This document shows positions 10,160 through 18,479 of a DNA stretch of 36,767 nt, piece after piece. Position 1 is the first letter of the stretch, and every line of letters begins with the position of its first letter. Below the pieces are notes generated by a model, which made no database searches, was not told the DNA's origin, and worked only from the letters and a program-made list of their open reading frames with translations. Location: assembly GCA_016280955.1 (NCBI GenBank), contig JAEEHV010000014.1:1-36767 (forward strand), in the 5' to 3' direction. A program made the translations under genes and the position numbers. Source of the stretch: Candidatus Gastranaerophilales bacterium (GTDB taxonomy: Bacteria; Cyanobacteriota; Vampirovibrionia; Gastranaerophilales; Gastranaerophilaceae).

Positions 10160-11230
10160 CTAAACTTTAACAAATGTTTTTTCTTGTTCTGTCTGAATTT
10201 GTTGGGGTATTTTAATAACATTACTGCGTTCCAGTTTTTTGCGGTGTTTACGTATAAGCATATCCACAAAAGCTTCAATTCTGGTAACAAAACCTGCTTC
10301 ACCGGTATGTTCATCTATCGTAAGATGAATCATAGGCATATTTCTTTGTTTTGCATGGTATTGAATCTCATCAACCATCAGCGAGTCCGGTCCGCATCCG
10401 AAGGCAGAAAGAGCAATAATTCCGTCAACTTTCTCTTTAAGCATATAATGAGCAGCAGTTCCCGTCAGTTCAAGTTCATTAGCCCAATATTGAATTTCTC
10501 CGAGTTCTTTAATTGCATGTAGTGCCTGTTCTTGTGAAACATTAAGTGAAGTGTAAGTTTTTACACCCAGTTTTTCAAGCTTTTTAATAAGCCTTAACGA
10601 GATTCTTTCGTCAAAAAGATTATAACCGTGTGCCATAATTACAACAGATAGCGGCTTAACAACTTCTACCGGAGTTTTTACGGTTTTACCTTCAATAGCA
10701 TTTTTTAAAGCAGTCTCGTAACTGATACCAAGCCTTGTCATGTTGTGAAAGTTATTATAAACAGTCCAGCCGCAGCCAATGGCACAATTTATTAATTCTT
10801 CGTCATAAATATCAAATTCGTGTGCAATATGATAACAAAAGTCCTTAAAAGAAATACCTTCGGTTTTATCAATAACCGGTTCTATTATTTTAAACGGTTT
10901 GTCAATGACATTTCTGATAATTTCCGGCAAACCTCTTATTTTACTGCAATTATTAACCTTGTATGCAGATGACTGCAGTGAAGGTACGAAAATTGTATCA
11001 CATCCTTTTTCAAGAAGATTAAGTACATGACCTACATAAACTTTTATAGGCAGACAGGTATCAGAAACAACGCATTCAACACCCTCATTTATGATTTTGC
11101 TGGTGGTTTTATCCGATATAACAATATTAAGTCCTAATGCGGTAAAGTATCCGTAATAGAACGGAAAATTACCGTAATAAGATATTGCTCTGGGTATTCC
11201 TATTGTTTTTTTATCTTTATTTTCAGTCAT
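10160..11230 (-). CDS. Acyl-CoA dehydratase activase-related protein (DUF2229)
   Basis: This 356-aa protein resembles the DUF2229 domain that accompanies 2-hydroxyacyl-CoA dehydratase activases (HgdC/BadF type) and the HgdB-like subunits. The opening KTIGIPRAISYYGNFPFYYGYF is typical, as are SDTCLPIKVYVGHV and FVPSLQSSAYK. Later motifs are CAIGCGWTVYN, VIMAHGYNLFDE, ALSAFGCGPDSLM and HLTIDEHTGEAGFVTRIEAF. The conserved cysteines in SDTCLPIK, CAIGCG and FGCGPDS are candidate Fe-S ligands. Large multi-domain homologues fuse this to the ASKHA ATPase activase. Here the domain stands alone and no activase or dehydratase gene is in the window. The substrate is unknown. The ribosome site is weak. 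Confidence 0.82.
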   Translation of the reverse strand: MTENKDKKTIGIPRAISYYGNFPFYYGYFTALGLNIVISDKTTSKIINEGVECVVSDTCLPIKVYVGHVLNLLEKGCDTIFVPSLQSSAYKVNNCSKIRGLPEIIRNVIDKPFKIIEPVIDKTEGISFKDFCYHIAHEFDIYDEELINCAIGCGWTVYNNFHNMTRLGISYETALKNAIEGKTVKTPVEVVKPLSVVIMAHGYNLFDERISLRLIKKLEKLGVKTYTSLNVSQEQALHAIKELGEIQYWANELELTGTAAHYMLKEKVDGIIALSAFGCGPDSLMVDEIQYHAKQRNMPMIHLTIDEHTGEAGFVTRIEAFVDMLIRKHRKKLERSNVIKIPQQIQTEQEKTFVKV

Positions 11231-11304
11231 TTTATTTTTCGGATTTTTTGTTCAATACAATTATATATTAGATATTTTTAAAATCAAAAAGGTTTTTATA
11301 TGTA

Positions 11305-11880
11305 TCAAATTTCGTCTGTTATAATCTCTTTTGGTACATCATCGGGTGTATCAGAAAAATTAAATAATTTTTTTGTATCACAGAGTTTCTTTTGGAGCTC
11401 GTCTATTCTGCAAAGTGTGTGAGAGTGAAGCGAATAGCCGTTATCATAGGCTTTTTTATAGTATTTGAAGGCTTTTCTGTATTGTTCTCTGTCATAGAAG
11501 AAGTCACCTAAATAACAGTATGGCTCAGGGTTAGATTGATTTATGCCCATAGCCCGATAGTAATTTCCTTTAGCAAGCCTGTCTTTACCAAGAACGTCAT
11601 ACAATTTACCAAGTTTTAATGCATACTCCGGATTGTCGGGAACTGTGTTTGAAAGCATTGTATATAGGTTCAGAGCAGTTGTCATGTCATCATTAAGTTT
11701 TTTTGTAACAATAGCTTTGCTGTAATAAATTTTTGCGTTTTCTTCTAGTTCGGCAGCATTAAGTTTTGTGTAATCTATCGGAATACTATAATCAATATTA
11801 CCGCTGAGTTCTGCATTTACGGAACTCAGACCGAAACTCAATAATATTACTAATATAAAATTTTTAATCAGTTGTCGCAT
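11305..11880 (-). CDS. Secreted TPR-repeat protein
   Basis: The 191-aa product has a signal peptide (MRQLIKNFILVILLSFGLSS, then VNA, with cleavage likely before E24). Tetratricopeptide repeats follow at about residues 45-165. Recognisable TPR helices include PEYALKLGKLYDVLGKDRLA, GNYYRAMGINQSNPEPYCYL and GDFFYDREQYRKAFKYYKKA. TPRs mediate protein-protein contacts, so an exported scaffolding or assembly role is likely. It is divergent from the nuo operon, sharing a 78-bp AT-rich intergenic region. No good Shine-Dalgarno site is visible. No specific partner is indicated by the neighbours. Confidence 0.85.
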   Translation of the reverse strand: MRQLIKNFILVILLSFGLSSVNAELSGNIDYSIPIDYTKLNAAELEENAKIYYSKAIVTKKLNDDMTTALNLYTMLSNTVPDNPEYALKLGKLYDVLGKDRLAKGNYYRAMGINQSNPEPYCYLGDFFYDREQYRKAFKYYKKAYDNGYSLHSHTLCRIDELQKKLCDTKKLFNFSDTPDDVPKEIITDEI

Positions 11881-11958
11881 ATAAATTTCTTAATATTCTA
11901 TAATAATATCTATTATATCAAAATATTTTCTAGTAGAATATAATCAGAGGGTTTTTTG

Positions 11959-12312
11959 TTGAAGGAATTAGTTTGTTTATCAATATTTGTAATATTATCT
12001 GCATTGTTTGCGGCAGCAATGATAGTTGCCGGATTTATATGCGGGTACAATAAAAAAACTGCAGCAAAAAATTCTACTTATGAATGTGGTGTTGCTCCGT
12101 TTGATGATGCGAGAATACATTTTGATATAAAGTATTTTAATTATGTAATAATGTTTTTGATATTTGATATAGAAACAATTTTTTTGTATCCTTTTGCCGT
12201 ATATGTTAACGGATTGGGAGCTTTTGCCATTATTGAAACATTTATTTTTGTGCTTATGCTTTTGCTCGGATTGTTTGTTGCAATTAAAAAGAAATTGTTG
12301 AGGTGGGTGTAA
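11959..12312 (+). CDS. nuoA: NADH-quinone oxidoreductase subunit A
   Basis: NuoA (NdhC) is a three-helix membrane subunit of respiratory complex I near the quinone channel. The 117-aa product has three hydrophobic segments (about 5-28, 61-82 and 88-110). It also has the signature loop [20 protein letters not shown] with the conserved Cys, and [16 protein letters not shown]. The start is a TTG. AGAGGG at 11946-11951 gives 7-nt spacing to TTG 11959, while TTG 11956 is also possible. TATAAT at 11939-11944 lies close upstream. It is the first gene of the 11-gene nuo operon. The stop overlaps the nuoB start by one base. Confidence 0.96.
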   Translation: MKELVCLSIFVILSALFAAAMIVAGFICGYNKKTAAKNSTYECGVAPFDDARIHFDIKYFNYVIMFLIFDIETIFLYPFAVYVNGLGAFAIIETFIFVLMLLLGLFVAIKKKLLRWV

Positions 12313-12854
12313 TGAACTTTTTTGTTACCTCAATAGATTATATATTAAATCAGTCAAGAGCAAATTCGTTGTGGCCGTTGACTTTTGCAACATCATGCTG
12401 CGGGATTGAGATGATGCATACCGTAGCATCCGATAATGATATTGCCAGATTCGGTTCAGAGGTGTTCAGAGGCTCTCCCAGACAGGCAGATTTATTAATT
12501 TGTGCCGGTACAATTACTCATAAGATGGCACCTGTACTTCTGAGGTTGTATGAACAAATGGCTGAACCGAAATACGTTATTGCTATGGGTGCCTGTACAT
12601 GCGGCGGCGGAATGTTTTGTGATAATTCGTATTCTGTTGTAAGAGGTATTGATAAAATTATTCCGGTAGATATTTATTTGCCGCAGTGTCCGCCAAAGCC
12701 CGAAGCACTTATTGATGCCGTCAGAAAATTGCAGAAAAAAATAATTAAAAATGAATCAGTTTTAACCAGAAAACAATTTGTTAATTCACACTCTTCAATT
12801 TTGATGGAAAAAGAAGATTTATTGATTAAAAAGAGAGATGAGAATGGAGATTAA
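12312..12854 (+). CDS. nuoB: NADH-quinone oxidoreductase subunit B
   Basis: NuoB holds the terminal [4Fe-4S] cluster N2, which passes electrons to quinone. The 180-aa product has the N2 ligands: adjacent Cys29-Cys30 ([12 protein letters not shown]), Cys95 ([12 protein letters not shown]) and Cys126 ([15 protein letters not shown]). The segment [18 protein letters not shown] is typical. ATG 12312 is chosen because GAGGTG lies 6 nt upstream and because it overlaps the nuoA stop (TAATG), which is usual for coupled translation. The C-terminus has a charged extension after KKIIKNE that includes [18 protein letters not shown]. Confidence 0.97.
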   Translation: MNFFVTSIDYILNQSRANSLWPLTFATSCCGIEMMHTVASDNDIARFGSEVFRGSPRQADLLICAGTITHKMAPVLLRLYEQMAEPKYVIAMGACTCGGGMFCDNSYSVVRGIDKIIPVDIYLPQCPPKPEALIDAVRKLQKKIIKNESVLTRKQFVNSHSSILMEKEDLLIKKRDENGD

Positions 12855-13278
12855 AGAATTTATAAATACATTGGATGATTGTAAACTTGAAGGAGATAAA
12901 ATAGTTATTTCCGGCGGACTTCATCGTGCAATTGAGTCCGCAAAATCAATGTCTTTTGATATGCTTAAATCCATTACTGCAGTTGACTTATCAAATGGTG
13001 AGGTTGAGCTTATATATTTGTTGTATTCAGTAGAAAATGACGAAAATCTTTTTATATCAATAAAAACAAACTCTGAAGCTGAAACGGTTACAGACATTTT
13101 TCCTTCCGCTGTCGCAGATGAAAATGAAATATATGATATGTTCGGAATACATTTTTTGAACAATGACAAACTTAAACGGCTTTATATGCCTGAGAGCTGG
13201 GACGGATATCCGCTCAGAAAAGATTATGTTTCGGATGATACGAGGTTAGCTTGGAATGACAATGAAGAAAACTCTTAA
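12844..13278 (+). CDS. nuoC: NADH-quinone oxidoreductase subunit C
   Basis: NuoC (30-kDa subunit) is a peripheral-arm protein that contacts NuoB and NuoD. The 144-aa product ends in the family signature: [21 protein letters not shown], then [15 protein letters not shown]. It is not fused to NuoD, unlike in enterobacteria. ATG 12844 gives about 6 nt to a weak AGAGAG site, and ATG 12838 is the alternative. The gene overlaps both nuoB and nuoD, so the three are translationally linked. The N-terminal part is shorter and more diverged than usual but still shows the expected alpha/beta pattern. Confidence 0.94.
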   Translation: MEIKEFINTLDDCKLEGDKIVISGGLHRAIESAKSMSFDMLKSITAVDLSNGEVELIYLLYSVENDENLFISIKTNSEAETVTDIFPSAVADENEIYDMFGIHFLNNDKLKRLYMPESWDGYPLRKDYVSDDTRLAWNDNEENS

Positions 13279-14350
13279 ACTTAATTTGGGACCTCAACAT
13301 CCGTCAACTCACGGTGTTTTGAGGCTTATACTTGAACTTGACGGCGAGAAAATTGTTTCTTGTGAGCCGGATGTGGGTTATCTTCACCGCGGCATGGAAA
13401 AAATGGCGGAAAATATGACCTATATTCAATATCTTCCGACAGCAGACAGAATAGATTATCTTGCAGGATGTTTTTATTCCGAGCTTTTGTGCAGAACTGT
13501 TGAGAAAGCAAAAGGTGTTGAATTGTCACAAAGAGTAAAGACAATAAGAGTTATTCTTCTTGAATTAAACAGAATCGCATCTCATCTGCTTTGGATAGGT
13601 GCCTTCCTGATGGATTTGGGTGCTGTTTCACCATTCTTTTATGCAATGAGAGAACGTGAAATGATTCTGCGATATTTTGAGAAACTTACCGGACAGCGGA
13701 TGATGTACAATTACTTTGTATTTGGCGGTGTAAGAAAAGATATAGATTATATTGAAGATATTGAAAATATTATTAAAATATTACCTGAGAAAATTAAAGA
13801 TTATGAAAAAATTATTACGGATAATCCGATTTTCCTGAAAAGAACAAAGGGTAAGGGGATTCTTGAACAGGATGTTGCTTTTAACTATGCCGTAACGGGA
13901 GTTAACCTGAGAGCATCAGGAATAGAGTATGATATAAGGACAACGGATTATTTGTACGAAGGTTTTAAATTTAAACCGGTTGTTTTGGAAGGTAAAGATT
14001 CGTGGGCAAGGTATAAAGCACGTATTCTTGAACTTAAAGAGAGTATAAAAATTATTGAGCAGGGTTTAAATATTCTGACTTACGGAGAAAAATTAGAACA
14101 AAATCTTATTAATCCTATAAATCTGAAACTTCCCGAAGGAGAATATTATAATGAAATAGAAGCTCCGAGGGGTTTGGCATCTGTTTATATAAAATCAACC
14201 GGAGATGATAAACCGTACAGATTAAAATGGAGAACGGGTTCTTATTATTCTGTTAATCTTCTGAGAAAACTGCTGGTTGGTGAATATCTGAATGATGCAA
14301 TAGCAATATCGGGTTCTTTGGATATAATTTTACCGGAGGTGGATAAATAA
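13256..14350 (+). CDS. nuoD: NADH-quinone oxidoreductase subunit D
   Basis: NuoD (49-kDa subunit, NdhH) forms the quinone pocket with NuoB. It starts almost directly at the conserved strand ([18 protein letters not shown]), whose second His is the quinone-pocket histidine. ADRIDYLAG holds the matching Tyr. Other signatures are VGYLHRGMEKMAE, RIASHLLWIGAFLMDLGAV and the C-terminal SGSLDIILPEVDK. At 364 aa it lacks the 20-40 residue N-terminal extension of many homologues. ATG 13256 has GAGG 10 nt upstream. ATG 13262 is equally possible. It overlaps nuoC by 23 bp. Confidence 0.97.
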   Translation: MTMKKTLKLNLGPQHPSTHGVLRLILELDGEKIVSCEPDVGYLHRGMEKMAENMTYIQYLPTADRIDYLAGCFYSELLCRTVEKAKGVELSQRVKTIRVILLELNRIASHLLWIGAFLMDLGAVSPFFYAMREREMILRYFEKLTGQRMMYNYFVFGGVRKDIDYIEDIENIIKILPEKIKDYEKIITDNPIFLKRTKGKGILEQDVAFNYAVTGVNLRASGIEYDIRTTDYLYEGFKFKPVVLEGKDSWARYKARILELKESIKIIEQGLNILTYGEKLEQNLINPINLKLPEGEYYNEIEAPRGLASVYIKSTGDDKPYRLKWRTGSYYSVNLLRKLLVGEYLNDAIAISGSLDIILPEVDK

Positions 14351-14351
14351 C

Positions 14352-15446
14352 ATGAATTACCTCTATCATTTGTATATGGAATTTTTATCAAGATACAGTA
14401 TTCCCGATGTTATCGGGAACATAACTTTCTATATAATCCCATTTTGCATAATAGCTTTGGCTCTTTTGGTTGTTGTTTTAATTCTGGTGCTTGCGGAACG
14501 AAAATTGCTCGGTTGGTTTACCCAGAGAAAGGGACCGAACAGAGTAGGTTTTTGGGGATTGCTTCAGACTTTAGCCGATGCTTTTAAGCTGCTTATAAAA
14601 GAAAATATAACACCGGATAAAGCGGACAGGTTTTTGTTTAACCTGGCTCCTGTTCTTGTATTTGTTCCCGTAATGACTGTTTTGGGAATAATTCCTTACA
14701 GTGCGGAGTTTACTTTCGCAGACAGTTCAACAAATGTGATTTTATATCTGATTCTTGCGGCATTTCCTGTATTGGGTATTTTTCTTGCAGGGTGGGCAAG
14801 TAATAACAAATATTCTCTTATCGGTGCATTAAGAGGAATTGCTCAGGTGTTGAGTTATGAACTTCCTGTAAGCTTTGTTATTTTATCCGTAATTGTTTTG
14901 GCTTCCACAATGAATCTTACCGGAATTACACTTGCACAGTATTCAAGGCTGGGTGTGGCAGGATGGTTTTTTATTCCATGTTTTATCGGTTTTTTAATTA
15001 TGTTTATATGTATTCTTGCCGAGCTGAACAGATGCCCGTTTGATTTACCGGAAGCTGAAAGTGAGCTTATATGCGGATATAATACGGAATATTCGGGAAT
15101 GAGATTTGCGTTATTTTATTTAAGTGAATATGCAATGCTTTTTGCAAATGCAGTATTTATTACAATTTTATTTTTCGGAGGATATCTTTCTCCATTCGGA
15201 ACATATTTGAGTTATCTGATATTGGGTGATTCAAATGCGGCAAATATTTGTGTTTATTTCGAACAGGCATTCTGGTTATTTTTTAAAGCATCTTTTATAA
15301 TTTTTGTAATTATCTGGATAAGGGCATTGCTTCCAAGACTTGCTTCTTTTGATTTGTTAAAATTCTCATGGGCATTTCTTTTGCCGGTTTCTATTCTTAA
15401 CCTATTTGGTATAATAATATATAAATATATTATGGGAGGTGTTTGA
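14352..15446 (+). CDS. nuoH: NADH-quinone oxidoreductase subunit H
   Basis: NuoH (ND1, NdhA) is the membrane subunit that joins the peripheral arm and forms the quinone entry channel. The 364-aa product has about eight transmembrane helices. Key loops are intact: AERKLLGWFTQRKGPNRVGF, the acidic segment LRGIAQVLSYELPVSFVIL, and AELNRCPFDLPEAESELICG followed by NTEYSGMRFALFYLSEY. GGAGG at 14335-14339 is about 12 nt before the ATG. nuoE, nuoF and nuoG, which normally lie between nuoD and nuoH, are absent: nuoD stops one base before this start. Confidence 0.98.
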   Translation: MNYLYHLYMEFLSRYSIPDVIGNITFYIIPFCIIALALLVVVLILVLAERKLLGWFTQRKGPNRVGFWGLLQTLADAFKLLIKENITPDKADRFLFNLAPVLVFVPVMTVLGIIPYSAEFTFADSSTNVILYLILAAFPVLGIFLAGWASNNKYSLIGALRGIAQVLSYELPVSFVILSVIVLASTMNLTGITLAQYSRLGVAGWFFIPCFIGFLIMFICILAELNRCPFDLPEAESELICGYNTEYSGMRFALFYLSEYAMLFANAVFITILFFGGYLSPFGTYLSYLILGDSNAANICVYFEQAFWLFFKASFIIFVIIWIRALLPRLASFDLLKFSWAFLLPVSILNLFGIIIYKYIMGGV

Positions 15447-15829
15447 TGAAGGCTTTGGCAGACGGACTTTTTACTGTATTCAAACATCTTTTTATGAAAC
15501 CGGTAACATTAGAATATCCGGAGAAAAAAAGAGAACTTTCGGATGCGTTTCGCGGCAAAATGGTTGCAGATACAAATACAGGAGAACACTGTTGTATCGG
15601 TTGCGGTGTGTGCAAAAAAGTTTGTCCTTCGGGGGCAATAAGTTATGAAAAAAATGAAGAAGGTAAAGTTGTTTCATATTCTTTTGATTTGAAAAAATGT
15701 ATTTTTTGCGGAAACTGTATGTACTATTGTCCAAGGGGGGCAATAAATATGACAAAAGAATACGAATTGGGCTGTGAATCAAAAGAGAATCTTATTTTGA
15801 CATATAAGAAGGAGGGCGAAGATGATTAA
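15446..15829 (+). CDS. nuoI: NADH-quinone oxidoreductase subunit I (2x[4Fe-4S] ferredoxin-like)
   Basis: NuoI carries clusters N6a and N6b, which lead electrons to N2 in NuoB. The 127-aa product has both ferredoxin motifs: Cys50-Cys53-Cys56-Cys60 (CIGCGVCKKVCPSGAI) and Cys85-Cys88-Cys91-Cys95 (CIFCGNCMYYCPRGAI). It is shorter than the usual 160-180 aa, mainly at the C-terminus. ATG 15446 is chosen over TTG 15443 because GGGAGGT lies 5 nt upstream and the ATG overlaps the nuoH stop (TGATG). In the cyanobacterial-type complex this end accepts electrons from ferredoxin. Confidence 0.97.
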   Translation: MKALADGLFTVFKHLFMKPVTLEYPEKKRELSDAFRGKMVADTNTGEHCCIGCGVCKKVCPSGAISYEKNEEGKVVSYSFDLKKCIFCGNCMYYCPRGAINMTKEYELGCESKENLILTYKKEGEDD

Positions 15830-16334
15830 TAACCCTGTAATTTTTTATATTTCTGCAGCTCTGATTATTTTCTTTGCTCTGTTTTCGGTATTTTCAAAAA
15901 AGATAATAAATTCACTACTATGGTCGGTTTTGGTATTTTTTACGGCTGCAGTAATTTTTTATGTATTGGGTTCTGAATACAATGCAATAATTCAGGCTGC
16001 GATATATGGAATAGCAGTGCCGGTTCTTTTGGGTATATCAATTATGTTTTCGGCAGGAAAAGACGATTCAGGAAAGGGATTTGCAATAAATTTCTTTGCT
16101 ATAATTTTTGCGGTTGTTTTTACTTTATTTTTCATAGATGCAGTTGTTATATCATTAATGAAACAGCCGGAATCTTTTATTCTGCAGGAATTGCCGAAGG
16201 TTAATTTCTACGATGTAATTTCATCGTTTGTAAAAGGGTTATTTATAAATTATGTTTGGGCATTTGAACTTATGGGCTTGCTGCTTACGGTTACAATCGC
16301 CGGAATTGCTGTTTTTAAAAGGAAAGGAGCCTGA
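15822..16334 (+). CDS. nuoJ: NADH-quinone oxidoreductase subunit J
   Basis: NuoJ (ND6, NdhG) is a five-helix membrane subunit near the E-channel. The 170-aa product is almost wholly hydrophobic. It includes the typical helix-3 region YNAIIQAAIYGIAVPVLLGI, which corresponds to the conserved pi-bulge segment with Tyr and Gly. The last helix reads YVWAFELMGLLLTVTIAGIA, with a conserved Glu. GGAGG precedes ATG 15822 by 6-7 nt. The gene overlaps nuoI by 8 bp and nuoK by 1 bp. Length and position match the family. Confidence 0.94.
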   Translation: MINNPVIFYISAALIIFFALFSVFSKKIINSLLWSVLVFFTAAVIFYVLGSEYNAIIQAAIYGIAVPVLLGISIMFSAGKDDSGKGFAINFFAIIFAVVFTLFFIDAVVISLMKQPESFILQELPKVNFYDVISSFVKGLFINYVWAFELMGLLLTVTIAGIAVFKRKGA

Positions 16335-16645
16335 TGAATATGGAAATAACGATGTACCATTATTTATTTGTTGGTTTGGTTCTTTTTCTGATTGGTGTAT
16401 TGGGATCAATACTTGCTCAGAATGTTATAAAAGTTCTTATAGCAATTGAGATTATGTTAACCGGAATTAATATAAATTTTGTGACTTTTGGAACATATTG
16501 CGGAGCGGAAAGTTTTGACGGATATATAATAGCACTGTTCTATACGGGAATCGGTGCGGTAGAACTTGCGATTGCTCTTTATATTTTCTATCTTATGTTC
16601 CAAAAGAAGAAAAGTGAAAACATTGAAAGGTACAGAGAGTTATAA
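16334..16645 (+). CDS. nuoK: NADH-quinone oxidoreductase subunit K
   Basis: NuoK (ND4L, NdhE) is a three-helix proton-channel subunit. The 103-aa product has the typical glutamates in helix 2 (KVLIAIEIMLTGININFVTF) and helix 3 (TGIGAVELAIALYIFYLMF). These form part of the charged axis of the membrane arm. AAGGAG lies 4 nt before ATG 16334, and a second ATG at 16340 is possible. The ATG overlaps the nuoJ stop (TGATG). Length is normal for the family. Confidence 0.97.
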   Translation: MNMEITMYHYLFVGLVLFLIGVLGSILAQNVIKVLIAIEIMLTGININFVTFGTYCGAESFDGYIIALFYTGIGAVELAIALYIFYLMFQKKKSENIERYREL

Positions 16646-16648
16646 TAA

Positions 16649-18466
16649 ATGGCAGAAATAATTTTGGATAATATATCTTTAATATTACTTATACCGTTAT
16701 GGTTGTTTTTAATAATTATGGCGGGCAGGTTCTTTTCTGTGTATGTTAATAAAGTAATAATATATTTTCTGACTTTGTTATCATCATTACTGGGGATGGT
16801 AGTTTCTTCCGTTGCTCTTATCCATGTTACAAATCCTGTGGAAATTGTTTATCCTTTTATTAAGGTAAATAATTTTGTTATACATTTTGGATTACAGGCT
16901 GACAGACAATCTTTAATATTTGCTGTTATTTTATATGGTATAAGTTTTGCAGTTCAGCTTTTTGCCATTTCATATATGAAAGACGAATCAAAAAATTATA
17001 GATTTTTTGCACTGTTAAATTTATTTAATTTCAGTATGGCAGGATTACTTTTTAGTCCGAATTTATTCCAAATGTACGTTTTTTGGGAATTAGTCGGAGT
17101 TGTTTCATATTTTCTTATTGGTTTTGATTATAAAAATATTATCAAATCAGATGCTGCAAAACGGGTATTTTTGGTAAACAGAATCGGGGATACCGCATTA
17201 ATGGCAGGAATAATTCTGGTATCATACTTTATGTATGTTTATTCGGAAAATCCGGATTTTGCGGGATTGTTTTTTGAAGACTTAAATTCTATTTCTATTT
17301 TGTTATCGGTTGATGCTTCGTCTTTGGGTTACTGCATAATATGTATTTTGTTTATTTTGGCTGCAGCGGTAAAATCGGCACAATTTCCGTTTCATATTTG
17401 GCTGCAGGATGCAATGGAAGCAAAAATTCCGGTTAGTGCTTTGCTCCACTCCGCTACTATGGTTACAGCCGGTGTATTTTTGGTTATTAAATTAATGCCA
17501 ATGCTTACTTTGTATCCTAAATTATTGTTAATTTTAGTCATAATAGGTTTTGTTACAGCTTTATTATGTGCGGCTTTTGCCTGTATTGAGAATCATCCGA
17601 AAAAACTTTTGGCATATTCAACCTCCGCAAATATAGGATTAATATTTTTAGCAATCGGTTTGGGAAATATTAGTGCCGCACTTGTCTTTCTGACGGCACA
17701 TGCAATAATAAAATCATCACTTTTCATGCTTATTCCGAAAGATGACAAGAAGCTTTCTTATGCAAATTTTGTTTTGGTGATAATTTTTGCACTGAGTCTT
17801 GCAGGAATCTTATTCTCAGGTCTTTGCGGAAAAGAGCTTATGTATTTTTCGGTTGAATATATTTTGCCTTATAAATTATTTTTCTTGTTAATATCTTTTA
17901 TGACGGCATTCTATATAACAAAATTTTCAATTATTTTATACAGAAAATCTGTTATGACAAAAAATATAAATATAGCGGAGTTTATACCGTTAATATTGCT
18001 TGTGTTTGCAAATATAATTTTTTATCTTCCGTTCAGAGGGTTATATAATCTGTCGGAACCTTTTGCTGCCGCAATCGGCGGAACTTGCTTGGCATTATTG
18101 TTGTTAAAAAATAATTTGTATGAAAATTTACAGGTTCCGCAGCTGATACAAAAACTCTCTTATGAGTTCATACCGGCATGGTATAAAGGATTTACCTTAT
18201 TTTGCGAAAAGATAGAAACAAATATTCTTTCAAATTATAAACCTGTTATTTTTATATCCAAACTTGCTGTCGGATTTGTAGGATGGATTGAAAAAAATAT
18301 AATGGACGGTGCTGTGCAAACAACAGCCCGGTTTATGAAAACAATTTCAAAAACAGATAAATTAATGCAAAAACATAATGTACAAAATTATAATTTGTAC
18401 GCATTTTGGACAATAACACTTATTTTTGTACTGATAATCTGTTGTTATAAATTTTTGTTAATGTAA
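16649..18466 (+). CDS. nuoL: NADH-quinone oxidoreductase subunit L
   Basis: NuoL (ND5, NdhF) is the distal antiporter-like proton pump of complex I. The 605-aa product has about 15-16 membrane helices plus the long C-terminal extension that contains the lateral helix. Conserved elements are YVFWELVGVVSYFLIGF (pump Glu), AAAVKSAQFPFHIWLQDAM (pump Lys and His) and SALLHSATMVTAGVFL. One variation is notable: the normally EGPTPVSAL loop reads EAKIPVSAL. The C-terminal 100 residues are more polar and diverged. The start ATG follows nuoK by 3 bp and has only a weak AGAG ribosome site, so it probably depends on translation of nuoK. Confidence 0.97.
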   Translation: MAEIILDNISLILLIPLWLFLIIMAGRFFSVYVNKVIIYFLTLLSSLLGMVVSSVALIHVTNPVEIVYPFIKVNNFVIHFGLQADRQSLIFAVILYGISFAVQLFAISYMKDESKNYRFFALLNLFNFSMAGLLFSPNLFQMYVFWELVGVVSYFLIGFDYKNIIKSDAAKRVFLVNRIGDTALMAGIILVSYFMYVYSENPDFAGLFFEDLNSISILLSVDASSLGYCIICILFILAAAVKSAQFPFHIWLQDAMEAKIPVSALLHSATMVTAGVFLVIKLMPMLTLYPKLLLILVIIGFVTALLCAAFACIENHPKKLLAYSTSANIGLIFLAIGLGNISAALVFLTAHAIIKSSLFMLIPKDDKKLSYANFVLVIIFALSLAGILFSGLCGKELMYFSVEYILPYKLFFLLISFMTAFYITKFSIILYRKSVMTKNINIAEFIPLILLVFANIIFYLPFRGLYNLSEPFAAAIGGTCLALLLLKNNLYENLQVPQLIQKLSYEFIPAWYKGFTLFCEKIETNILSNYKPVIFISKLAVGFVGWIEKNIMDGAVQTTARFMKTISKTDKLMQKHNVQNYNLYAFWTITLIFVLIICCYKFLLM

Positions 18467-18479
18467 TAAAAGGAGAACT

